This document shows, one piece after another, positions 1-5,633 of a DNA stretch of 10,126 nucleotides (the stretch's first letter is position 1; every line of letters starts with the position of its first letter). The position numbers and the translations under genes are program-made. Source of the stretch: SIG78 sp045533055 (GTDB lineage: Bacteria > Verrucomicrobiota > Lentisphaeria > Victivallales > Victivallaceae); NCBI GenBank assembly GCA_045533055.1, contig JAZSHD010000099.1, positions 1 through 10,126 on the forward strand. Reading direction: 5' to 3'. The notes below the pieces were generated by a model. That model searched no databases. It saw nothing but the letters and a program-made list of their open reading frames with translations, and had not been told where the DNA came from.

Positions 1-170
1 TGAAAAGATTTTATTCAACATCTTTACTGTTAATCAACCGATATTGGGAACAGAGCCTATCGGAAACAGAGCCAATTTAAAAGAAATCATCGGCTGAACT
101 GCGGTAGCGAGCTTTTGCAAACAACGCTTGATTATCTGTAACAATCTGATTTTTAAAGTGTTGAATAAAA
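1..170. other. Intergenic left edge, no gene seen
   Basis: I see no credible gene here. An inverted repeat CCGATA (38-43) / TATCGG (58-63) brackets a 14-base loop. The segment at 42-56 resembles part of the large repeat (ATTGGGAGAACAG, seen at about 2813 and 5444) and recurs inverted at 9986-10000. The motif ACAGAGCC occurs twice within 30 bases. This may be a decayed repeat fragment; that is inference. Confidence 0.4.
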
Positions 171-176
171 GTTTGT

Positions 177-404
177 GCATAAAGCTCGCCGACCTTTAAA
201 ACACAGAGATTTCCCGGAGATTTCTATTCAACGCTTGTTATTGCATTTTCTCTATTTGGGAATGTTTGTTGTAAATCGGTGCGGCATTGCCCGGCTTCGG
301 GAGCTGCCGCTCCTCTACACCGCGGCATCCTTCGCTTGCTCCGTTGCACTCCGCTTATTTTTGCAAGCAAAAAAAATCTGCGGATAGCAAGACCGGCTTG
401 CCAT
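177..404. repeat. Dispersed structured repeat, copy 1 (diverged)
   Basis: This is the most diverged of three copies; the others are at 2778-3005 and 5357-5633. The left end (177-230) matches the head of copy 3, including the near-palindrome at 181-197 (AAAGCTCGCCGACCTTT, one arm base changed relative to copy 3). The core (about 271-360) carries GGAGC-tgcc-GCTCC, CCCG-gctt-CGGG and CCGCGG. Differences from the other copies in the GGAGC hairpin fall in its loop. The right end holds a TTTTTGC/GCAAAAA inverted repeat and a terminator-like hairpin on the minus strand. The middle part, which in copies 2 and 3 carries GTTCTC/GAGAAC, is degenerate here. No coding function is supported. Confidence 0.85.
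369..404 (-). terminator. Terminator-like hairpin in repeat copy 1
   Basis: On the minus strand ATGGCAAG (404-397) pairs with CTTGCTAT (391-384) across a 5-base loop. The eight pairs include one G-U. After an 8-base spacer (to 377) there is a run of eight T (376-369). The same layout recurs in copies 2 and 3. It lies downstream of the minus-strand gene ending at 495 and could end its transcript; that role is inference. Confidence 0.5.
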
Positions 405-450
405 TTCAAATCGTAAACTTCGGGGATTACGAACAGCCCTCCGTCGCTCT

Positions 451-491
451 GCTCAAATTTACCATTCTGAAAAATGGCTGACGACCTTTGC
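451..491. repeat. 41-bp short repeat, copy A
   Basis: This segment matches 3163-3203 with two mismatches in 41 bases. It contains a small inverted repeat CCATT/AATGG around a 6-base loop. It lies 3 bases beyond the stop codon of the minus-strand gene ending at 495. Both copies sit to the right of a large repeat copy, 47 bp here and about 158 bp in copy B. The sequence is distinct from the large repeat and its function is unknown. Confidence 0.75.
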
Positions 492-494
492 AAT

Positions 495-1493
495 TTACCG
501 GATGAATTTACGCCAAATCTGCCATTCGTTTTCATCCATTTCCCACTCGCAGTAAATAGCAATACCGTTCGCTTCATTTTTGCGGGGAGATGCAGAAATA
601 CCCTGTAATGCGGAATTGATATTTTCCACTTGTGGATGATGATAACCCACTCCCGCATCATCGTAAGCCGGTATTCCCAACAGCAATTCGCAATCGCTTG
701 ACCGGGTTGCTGCTGTTAACTGATTTGTCCAATCGGTCATAAGTTTAATGTAAAATTTTTCCAGCGGAATAGCTGTATCATACATCATAACCGCCAGTTG
801 ATCGCAGTGATTAGTGAGCCTTATGATATAAAACACATGCCAATGAACATCGGGGAATTGATGCCATCTTGTTGGCGGCGGATAAGCCGCTACCGATAAG
901 ATTTTCCCTTCGGTAACCGGGCGAAGTTCATCCAGAAACTTCAAAAATCCAACATTATCGCTGGGCCACGGTTCTATATTTACTTGAACTCCGGCAAGAC
1001 GGGGATGTTTTTTCAACAATTCATCGACCGAGGCAACAAAGTTTTGCCGCCATTTTTCATCGGCAGGTCGTGCGGATTCTTCAAAAACACCGCCGATCCA
1101 CGGAATGACTTTGATGTTGTATCGTGCGGCAATATCAAGAAATCGCTCAACTTGTATGCTGTCATAGGGAGCGATTTTTCCATTAAGCTGTGCCGGACAC
1201 AAATGCGGATAAACCGTGGAAATTTTGTTGTCTGACAATTTTTTGAACAATGCCGAAATCTTTCCAACGCTGCGGAAATCATCTTTATTGCGTTTATTAC
1301 GGATAAACCAACTGTCATCGCCCATCCAGCCATGACCGAGCCAGATGGCATTATTTGCATATTCCGGTAATGGCTCATTACTTCCCGGCTGCCACGCCCA
1401 ATAACAAAGTGCCGGAACGCCAAGAATAACAGACAAAGCCGCAGCTATTCTCAACAGGCTTTTACCAAGTTTTTTCAGCAAATCTTTATTCAT
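495..1493 (-). CDS. Membrane-anchored GH18-like TIM-barrel protein
   Basis: The 332-residue protein has a basic N-terminus and one hydrophobic segment (about residues 13-34) that should anchor it in the inner membrane with the domain outside. No lipobox is seen. The rest resembles a glycoside hydrolase family 18-type barrel. KVIPWIGG (128-135) fits a central strand, AGVQVNIEPW (167-176) aligns with the GH18 catalytic strand DGxDxDxE, and AVMMYD (234-239) fits the usual substrate-side Met/Tyr/Asp strand. The proposed acid Glu174 is kept, but the first three Asp positions are Ala167, Gln170 and Asn172, so activity on chitin-like substrates is uncertain. The start ATG lies inside the end of the upstream gene (8-bp overlap, ATGAATAA), indicating translational coupling. 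It may be a divergent hydrolase or a sugar-binding relative. The fold call is moderately sure; the substrate is unknown. Confidence 0.7.
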   Translation of the reverse strand: MNKDLLKKLGKSLLRIAAALSVILGVPALCYWAWQPGSNEPLPEYANNAIWLGHGWMGDDSWFIRNKRNKDDFRSVGKISALFKKLSDNKISTVYPHLCPAQLNGKIAPYDSIQVERFLDIAARYNIKVIPWIGGVFEESARPADEKWRQNFVASVDELLKKHPRLAGVQVNIEPWPSDNVGFLKFLDELRPVTEGKILSVAAYPPPTRWHQFPDVHWHVFYIIRLTNHCDQLAVMMYDTAIPLEKFYIKLMTDWTNQLTAATRSSDCELLLGIPAYDDAGVGYHHPQVENINSALQGISASPRKNEANGIAIYCEWEMDENEWQIWRKFIR

Positions 1494-2034
1494 TTTTATT
1501 TCCCGGCAAAATGTTTTTTTTTCTTTCCAACATTCTCAACATACTTTCAAAGTCCTGCCGGATTTGCGGAACTTCATCCATCGCCATAGCATGGCAACTC
1601 TCTAAAACAATGAACACAAGACCGATAAAAACTGCTGCGAGAAATATTCCCCACCAAATGACAAACGATGCCGCAATCCCCCAGATCAGAGCAAAGATAC
1701 AAATCCCATACAACGCCCATTTGTATTTTCCATTTTGAGCGATTGAAATATGTAAAATCGTTTCTGTGCCGGAGGTCTTTTCGCACCGGATAAAGAGATC
1801 GCCTCTGGAAGTGTTGCGGTATGCCTTAAGGGGATGCAAACACAATGGATCATCCGGGTCGCAAAAAAATACGATCGTGTTGCTCAAGCCGAAAGCGGCT
1901 TTGACAGCCTTCCACGAGCAGAGATAACATGCCGGACATTCTTTGGCAAGAACTTGTTTCAATTCTTCTTCAGAAAAAGTTGTCCGCAAACAATATTCTG
2001 CGTAAGGAGCAAAGTATTTGTCAAAGAGTGTCAT
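1486..2034 (-). CDS. Hypothetical Cys-rich protein with two TM segments
   Basis: This 182-residue protein is of no family I recognise. The N-terminal half is soluble and Cys-rich: C33-P-A-C36-x-x-C39, then C58, C65 and C84, with FFCDPDDPLCLHP at 56-68. Two membrane segments follow (about 106-126 and 128-144), joined by a very short turn, so both ends should be on the same side. The C-terminus is charged and probably helical. The CxxCxxC cluster could bind metal or form disulfides, but no known motif is complete. The start ATG has only a weak upstream purine stretch, so initiation may be inefficient or the start may be elsewhere. It overlaps the GH18-like gene by 8 bp and is probably cotranscribed with it, which suggests a shared envelope role. 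Confidence 0.65.
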   Translation of the reverse strand: MTLFDKYFAPYAEYCLRTTFSEEELKQVLAKECPACYLCSWKAVKAAFGLSNTIVFFCDPDDPLCLHPLKAYRNTSRGDLFIRCEKTSGTETILHISIAQNGKYKWALYGICIFALIWGIAASFVIWWGIFLAAVFIGLVFIVLESCHAMAMDEVPQIRQDFESMLRMLERKKNILPGNKNE

Positions 2035-2120
2035 TGTTACTTACTGTGGATCTAATAGAGAATATTTCCATAAGTTTTTCTGCGAAATGATTTCCGATAT
2101 AAAAACACTGTAATAAAAAC

Positions 2121-2396
2121 TTAAAATAAATCACTATGAGTCCCGGTTCGGATCATGGTCAAAACCAATCGCTCCTGCCGGACAAGATAAATCAGCAGCC
2201 AATCCGGGTGGATATGACATTCCCGAAAACCTTGCAGATTGCCGCTCAACGCATGATCACGGCATTTTTCCGGCAAAGGAGTTTCTGCAAGAAGCATATC
2301 AATTATATCCCACAAATCTTGCAGATCTTTGCCGGACTTTGCCATGCGTTTGCAATCTTTTTTGAACTGCGTGGTTGTCTGAAGAGTGAAACTCAT
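2121..2396 (-). CDS. yafQ: YafQ-family type II toxin (mRNA interferase)
   Basis: The 91-residue protein matches the RelE/ParE-fold YafQ family, which cleaves mRNA in the ribosomal A site. YafQ hallmarks are present: DHALSG (47-52), HIHPDW (61-66) and RTGTHSDLF (83-91). These supply His48, His61, His63, Asp65, Trp66, Arg83, His87 and the terminal Phe91, corresponding to residues known to matter in E. coli YafQ. Length is the same as the usual family size, so the toxin looks intact. Its ATG overlaps the antitoxin stop by 4 bp (ATGA), so it should be translationally coupled to and repressed with the antitoxin. No strong terminator follows. The identification is firm at family level. Confidence 0.93.
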   Translation of the reverse strand: MSFTLQTTTQFKKDCKRMAKSGKDLQDLWDIIDMLLAETPLPEKCRDHALSGNLQGFRECHIHPDWLLIYLVRQERLVLTMIRTGTHSDLF

Positions 2397-2674
2397 AAAT
2401 CCAGATCTTTCTTGAGTTCCTCAACAGAAGAGTAGGTTTCGGCCTGGGGATCTTTAGCAAGCATAAGGGCTTCTTCCATGGCAGCGAGAGTCACCTTATT
2501 GGGTTGTTTTCTGCGAACCTCAAAAGGCAATCCCTGAACCTGCAATGCCTGATGCAAAAAGATGTTAAATGCTCCGGAAAGGGTTATCCCCAAATCGGAA
2601 AAGAGTTTTTCTGCATCTTCTTTGACTTGAGCATCAAGCCTGACAGTAAAATTAGTTGTTCGTGTTCTGGGCAT
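2393..2674 (-). CDS. dinJ: DinJ/RelB-family antitoxin
   Basis: The 93-residue protein begins MPRTRTTNFTVRLDAQVK, the ribbon-helix-helix DNA-binding start typical of DinJ/RelB antitoxins, followed by LGITLSGAFNIFLHQ, the conserved family helix. The C-terminal half (AMEEALMLAKDP to ELKKDLDL) is the part expected to wrap the toxin. I chose the ATG at 2674 over an upstream in-frame ATG at 2755. The former has GGAGGAG four bases upstream, begins exactly at the family N-terminus, and leaves the AT-rich promoter/operator region non-coding. The gene precedes and overlaps its toxin in the usual antitoxin-toxin order. It probably autorepresses the operon through sites at 2698-2731. Confidence 0.92.
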   Translation of the reverse strand: MPRTRTTNFTVRLDAQVKEDAEKLFSDLGITLSGAFNIFLHQALQVQGLPFEVRRKQPNKVTLAAMEEALMLAKDPQAETYSSVEELKKDLDL

Positions 2675-2697
2675 ATCACTCCTCCATAATATATTTA

Positions 2698-2731
2698 CAT
2701 TGCAATATATCATAATATATGTGCATTGCAA
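2698..2731 (-). promoter_or_regulatory. Promoter and candidate operator of the toxin-antitoxin operon
   Basis: On the minus strand TTGCAA (2731-2726), a 16-base spacer and TATATT (2709-2704) fit a sigma70-type promoter ending about 30 bases upstream of the antitoxin start. CATTGCAA occurs as a direct repeat on the plus strand at 2698-2705 and 2724-2731, flanking an AT-rich near-palindrome (TGCA...TGCA). RHH antitoxins usually bind such short repeats over their own promoter. The operator role is inference. Confidence 0.55.
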
Positions 2732-2777
2732 ATAATTTACACACAAAACAAACATTTTTTATCAGAAAAAATCCATC

Positions 2778-3005
2778 CAAACACACGCTTTTGAGAGGCT
2801 GTGTCGTTCTCTATTGGGAGAACAGCAGTAGAATGAATATGCTGTAAATCTGTGCAGCATTGCCCGGCTTCGGGAGCTGACGCTCCTCTACGCCGCGGCA
2901 TCCTTCGCACGCTCCGTTGCACTCCGCTTTTTTTGCTTGCACAAAAAAAAATCTACGCATGGCATTCCTGACGGCCTGCCATCCGTAGCTTTAGCGAAGG
3001 ATGGC
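2778..3005. repeat. Dispersed structured repeat, copy 2
   Basis: This copy is nearly identical to copy 3 over about 2778-2930. It includes ACACA/TGTGT, GTTCTC (2806-2811)/GAGAAC (2818-2823), CCCG-gctt-CGGG, GGAGC-tgac-GCTCC and the palindrome GCCGCGGC. It then carries TTTTTTG/CAAAAAA, a terminator-like hairpin, and a perfect 7-bp hairpin GCCATCC (2978-2984) / GGATGGC (2999-3005). The head segment with the GGTCG/CGACC palindrome seen in copies 1 and 3 is missing. The interval 2757-3222 between the toxin-antitoxin region and the next promoter contains no credible gene: only this repeat, two further short elements and AT-rich DNA. Confidence 0.88.
2943..2982 (-). terminator. Terminator-like hairpin in repeat copy 2
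   Basis: On the minus strand ATGGCAGGCC (2982-2973) faces GGAATGCCAT (2968-2959) over loop GTCA. Six outer and two inner Watson-Crick pairs flank two adjacent G-A mismatches. A run of nine T follows after a short spacer (2951-2943). It occupies the same position as the hairpins of copies 1 and 3 but has a different loop and stem bases. No gene immediately upstream on the minus strand needs it. Confidence 0.5.
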
Positions 3006-3028
3006 GGAGGTAGAACAAAATTGACTTA

Positions 3029-3053
3029 TGCCATCTCTACGCTCACGATGGCA
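3029..3053. repeat. Inverted repeat TGCCATC/GATGGCA
   Basis: A perfect 7-bp inverted repeat has an 11-base loop (TCTACGCTCAC). Its stem GCCATC/GATGGC is the same as that of the hairpin ending repeat copy 2 at 2978-3005, 24 bases away, so the two form a tandem pair of related stems. No poly-T follows on the plus strand. Function is unknown. Confidence 0.5.
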
Positions 3054-3162
3054 AAAGTTTTTCAAGTTTGATGATGAGTTTGATTTCAAAGAAATATTCT
3101 CTTAAATTCTCCGTTAAGCAGAAATTCTTGGTCGGCTGTTAGTTTTTTTTGAAATCCGCACC

Positions 3163-3203
3163 GCTCAAATTTACCATTCTGAAAAATGTCTGACGACTTT
3201 TGC
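3163..3203. repeat. 41-bp short repeat, copy B
   Basis: This is the second copy of the element at 451-491, with two mismatches. One mismatch breaks the outer pair of the small CCATT/AATGG inverted repeat. It lies just upstream of the promoter of the lipoprotein gene at 3276. The segment between copy 2 of the large repeat and this element is otherwise featureless and AT-rich. Confidence 0.75.
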
Positions 3204-3222
3204 CACCGCTTAAGGTTTTTTC

Positions 3223-3250
3223 TTGCAATTTTACTATTTTGCCTTATATT
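3223..3250 (+). promoter_or_regulatory. Sigma70-like promoter of lipoprotein gene 3276-4049
   Basis: TTGCAA (3223-3228), a 16-base spacer and TATATT (3245-3250) lie 25 bases upstream of the start codon. The hexamers and spacer length are the same as in the toxin-antitoxin promoter. The ribosome binding site GAAAGGTAGG follows. The call rests on the match only. Confidence 0.6.
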
Positions 3251-3275
3251 AAGCTTCTGTTTAGAAAGGTAGGTT

Positions 3276-4049
3276 ATGAAAAAAGTATCTGCAATTGGTT
3301 TGCTTGTCGCCACCGTTATTTTTATTTCCGGATGCTGTTATCAGGAAAAATTTCCGGAAATGACAGTGATTGAGTTTGCTTCCAGCCGGGATTCAAATTA
3401 TAATTTTGGAGGCAGACAATATCTGGTTTTGCTCTGCAAGCAAGGTGAAAACTATTTTTTGCAGAGTCACATTCCCGATGACACTGGACAAAATCGCACT
3501 GTTTTTTCCCGTAATCTGGGAAAAAATGTATTAATTGCCTCTAACGGACTGACATTTGAAAATGGTCAAATGACCGTTGAATACCGTGACAACAATGAAA
3601 ACTGGCATAAAGCAAGGGTGCCATTCGGAGATTTTTACGGTGATAAACACGTTTCTCAAGTGAAGTTCATCGAGGATTTGCCAAATGAACCTGTCAGCGA
3701 TAAATATCGTCCTGCCGGAGTGTTTAAAAAAGAAGAACAGGCACTTGAAACTTTTTTGCCGACACTACAAAAACATATCCGTAATAATGATGCGGATGCC
3801 ATTTCAAAAATGCTCACTTATCCAGCAGAAATCAATATTATGGATATCGATGCTTGTTACTTGGAAACCAGAGATGAGTTTTTGAAATATTATCCGCACA
3901 TTTTTACGGAAGAAATAAAAAAAAATCTATTAAAATTGCAGAATAAAGATATTATATGCACCGGAGAAGGTTTGAGGTTCTACTGTATCCTCTCAATGTG
4001 GTTTCAGATCAGCATTGATGGGAAAGCATATTTTTACGCCATTAAGTAA
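3276..4049 (+). CDS. Hypothetical lipoprotein
   Basis: The 257-residue protein starts with a lipoprotein signal (MKKVSAIGLL, hydrophobic stretch, lipobox ISGC) with the acylated Cys at 20. I expect it to be anchored in a membrane and exposed to the periplasm or surface. Residues about 30-130 are beta-rich with no motif I recognise. The C-terminal part (about 155-257) has the look of an NTF2-like domain found in small secreted proteins: LQKHIRNNDADAISKML, then YPAEI, FLKYYPHIFTEEI and an Ile/Tyr-rich final strand ending YFYAIK. The family is not named with confidence. The start is supported by an AAAGGTAGG site and a good promoter. It ends five bases from the end of the convergent lysozyme-like gene, so a periplasmic partner or inhibitor role is conceivable but unproven. 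Confidence 0.75.
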   Translation: MKKVSAIGLLVATVIFISGCCYQEKFPEMTVIEFASSRDSNYNFGGRQYLVLLCKQGENYFLQSHIPDDTGQNRTVFSRNLGKNVLIASNGLTFENGQMTVEYRDNNENWHKARVPFGDFYGDKHVSQVKFIEDLPNEPVSDKYRPAGVFKKEEQALETFLPTLQKHIRNNDADAISKMLTYPAEINIMDIDACYLETRDEFLKYYPHIFTEEIKKNLLKLQNKDIICTGEGLRFYCILSMWFQISIDGKAYFYAIK

Positions 4050-4054
4050 TGGAG

Positions 4055-5059
4055 TTATTGAATTTCCTCTGCCAATTCAGTCAACTCTATCGCCGCATCC
4101 CGGCGGCGAATGGCGACTCCGCGTGTGTTTCTGTTGTTGATATTTTTGTTGAAATCCCTTGAATCCAACAACTCCAAAGCAGCCCTCCGGTAATCTTCAG
4201 CTTTTACTGCTTTTATAAAATTTTTATATTTAGCCAACTGATTGCCGCCTGTATTAAAAGATAAATCCACGCATATAGCTTTTACTGAATCAGGCATTTT
4301 CTGCCATGTGGTATTGTCAACAACATTATCATTCCAAATCATATAAGATTTGCCATTTTTATCCTTTTGCTTAATCCATTTCCCTTTTGACAATACCGAT
4401 TGTGCATCTTTTTGGGCAACAGTAAACGATTTTTCAAATAATTGCTGTATTTGATGTTCAGTTAATTTTAGCTGTCTTTCTAAATAGAGGTTTATTGTAT
4501 CTTGTGAATTTTTATCATAACGATGAAAATTTCTTAATGTGTTGGCTGTATTTAGAGAAATCGCTTTCATATTTAGCAATTCTCTGATGATATACTCTTC
4601 TGTCATATTTGCTCCCACTCCGACTGTTGGAATGTTTTTCCCATCCGGATACGGTCTGGCAAATTTGCCCTCCCGGATAGCAATATGACGATACAGTGCC
4701 ATAATGTACCCATCGCGTTTTATCATATCGACAAGTTTGTATTGAGGTTCGCTATGCGGATTATTGTCTATTTGTTTACCATATTGGGTTTCAAGTTTCC
4801 GACGATTATCGTTAAAATTTTTTCTCCCTACGAAATATTCCTGTGATGGTAAAAATTTACCAAGTGCAATATCAATCGGATCGCTTGTTTCTTTGGCACA
4901 CTTGCAGTTTGGATGAGTTTGAGGAAGTTTGTCTTCCGGAAATACTTTTCCGTCATATTGCGGGCAAATTTTACACTTCCCGTCACCTTGGTAAGTAAAT
5001 TTATAATATTTTGTTTTTGAAGATTCATTTAATTTTGAAATAACGTTTTCCAAATCCAT
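4055..5059 (-). CDS. GH24 (T4-type) lysozyme fused to phage minor-head-like Cys/His motif
   Basis: The 334-residue protein has two parts. Residues about 18-57 carry C29-x2-C32, then YDGKVF, then H49-P-N-C52-x-C54. This resembles the C-terminal zinc-binding-like motif of SPP1 gp7/Mu F minor head proteins, without the rest of that family. A charged, probably helical linker (about 60-115) follows. Residues about 118-330 match T4 lysozyme. Glu130, Asp139 and Thr145 have exactly the E11-D20-T26 spacing, TVGVG follows, and AICVDLSFNTGG, AALELLDS and NTRGVAIRRRD fit the C-terminal lobe. It should therefore hydrolyse peptidoglycan between MurNAc and GlcNAc. No signal peptide or SAR helix is visible, so export needs a holin, a secretion apparatus or lysis. 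The start has GGAG six bases upstream. No phage structural genes are nearby. It could be a prophage remnant or a secreted effector. Confidence 0.85.
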   Translation of the reverse strand: MDLENVISKLNESSKTKYYKFTYQGDGKCKICPQYDGKVFPEDKLPQTHPNCKCAKETSDPIDIALGKFLPSQEYFVGRKNFNDNRRKLETQYGKQIDNNPHSEPQYKLVDMIKRDGYIMALYRHIAIREGKFARPYPDGKNIPTVGVGANMTEEYIIRELLNMKAISLNTANTLRNFHRYDKNSQDTINLYLERQLKLTEHQIQQLFEKSFTVAQKDAQSVLSKGKWIKQKDKNGKSYMIWNDNVVDNTTWQKMPDSVKAICVDLSFNTGGNQLAKYKNFIKAVKAEDYRRAALELLDSRDFNKNINNRNTRGVAIRRRDAAIELTELAEEIQ

Positions 5060-5356
5060 CTGCCGCTCCTTTTTAATAATTACCTGTAAAAAAATTGTTT
5101 TTCACATACAGCAATAATTGTCAACATAAAATCATTAATTTATTGGCAAAAAGGCAAAATCAGAGATATTTTTCGAGAAAAAATGGAAAACAAAATGGAA
5201 GATATTTTCAGAATTCTGCGGATTGCAAACCAGACAGCTTGCCGTTTTACTGCTTTGATGCTTTTTCTTATCTTCGCTGTTGTGTAAATGCTATTTAAGA
5301 TGCACCGATTATCTGCTGTAACTCTCTAATCTCTAAATCCTTGCATAAAAACCAAT
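5060..5356. other. Intergenic AT-rich stretch, no gene seen
   Basis: The stretch holds the upstream region of the lysozyme-like gene. On the minus strand TTGACA (5124-5119) could be a -35 box, but no convincing -10 follows at normal spacing. A plus-strand open frame at 5095-5298 has no ribosome binding site and a low-complexity product, so I do not call it. Confidence 0.4.
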
Positions 5357-5633
5357 GCATAAAGGTCGCCGACCTTTACATAACAGAGAATTTCCAGAGA
5401 TTTCTATTCAAACACACGCTTTTTAGAGGCTGTGTCGTTCTCTATTGGGAGAACAGCAGCGGGATGAGTTTGCTGTAAATCTGTGCAGCATTGCCCGGCT
5501 TCGGGAGCTGACGCTCCTCTACGCCGCGGCATCCTTCGCACGCTCCGTTTCACTCCGCTTATTTTTTGCAAGCAAAAAAATCTAAGGATAGCAAACCTTA
5601 CGGCTTGCCATCCGTAGCTTTAGCGAAAGATGG
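5357..5633. repeat. Dispersed structured repeat, copy 3 (longest, joined to tRNA-Val)
   Basis: This is the fullest copy. From left to right it holds the palindrome AAAGGTCGCCGACCTTT (5361-5377), GAGATTTCTATTCAA shared with copy 1, ACACA/TGTGT, and GTTCTC (5437-5442)/GAGAAC (5449-5454). Then come CCCG-gctt-CGGG, GGAGC-tgac-GCTCC, GCCGCGGC, TTTTTTGC-aa-GCAAAAAA, the terminator hairpin (5586-5613) and GCCATC...GATGG. Its last three bases TGG (5631-5633) are the complement of the tRNA-Val CCA end, so the repeat abuts and shares bases with the tRNA gene. Read on the minus strand it is the tRNA's 3' flank. Confidence 0.88.
5574..5613 (-). terminator. Terminator of tRNA-Val, within repeat copy 3
   Basis: On the minus strand GGATGGCAAGCC (5613-5602) and GGTTTGCTATCC (5597-5586) form twelve continuous pairs, two of them G-U, closed by a GTAA loop of GNRA type. 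TTAGA and seven T (5580-5574) follow. The stem begins 17 bases beyond the encoded CCA. The G-U pairs work only in minus-strand RNA (they are A-C mismatches on the other strand), which fixes the orientation. Copies 1 and 2 keep the same arrangement. Confidence 0.75.

Noticed and set aside
224..661. Minus-strand open frame across repeat copy 1, with a peptide core (RRMPRCRGAAAPEAGQ) also open in copies 2 and 3
   Set aside because: It overlaps the GH18-like gene, has no ribosome binding site, and most differences between the three copies change the amino acid. This fits structured non-coding DNA rather than a conserved protein.
2737..2922. 61-residue minus-strand open frame in repeat copy 2
   Set aside because: It shares the same repeat-derived core, runs into the upstream end of the toxin-antitoxin region, has no initiation signal, and has diverged without synonymous bias.
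4039..4052. CCATTA-AG-TAATGG as a shared bidirectional terminator between the convergent genes
   Set aside because: Only 5-6 pairs, almost no loop, and no T tract on either side.
5095..5298. 67-residue plus-strand open frame between the lysozyme-like gene and repeat copy 3
   Set aside because: No ribosome binding site, low-complexity composition, no recognisable motif.
177..5633. Repeat copies as a CRISPR array or an insertion sequence
   Set aside because: Copies are long, more than 2 kb apart and not regularly spaced, and carry no transposase or cas gene. No clean terminal inverted repeats or target duplications are visible.
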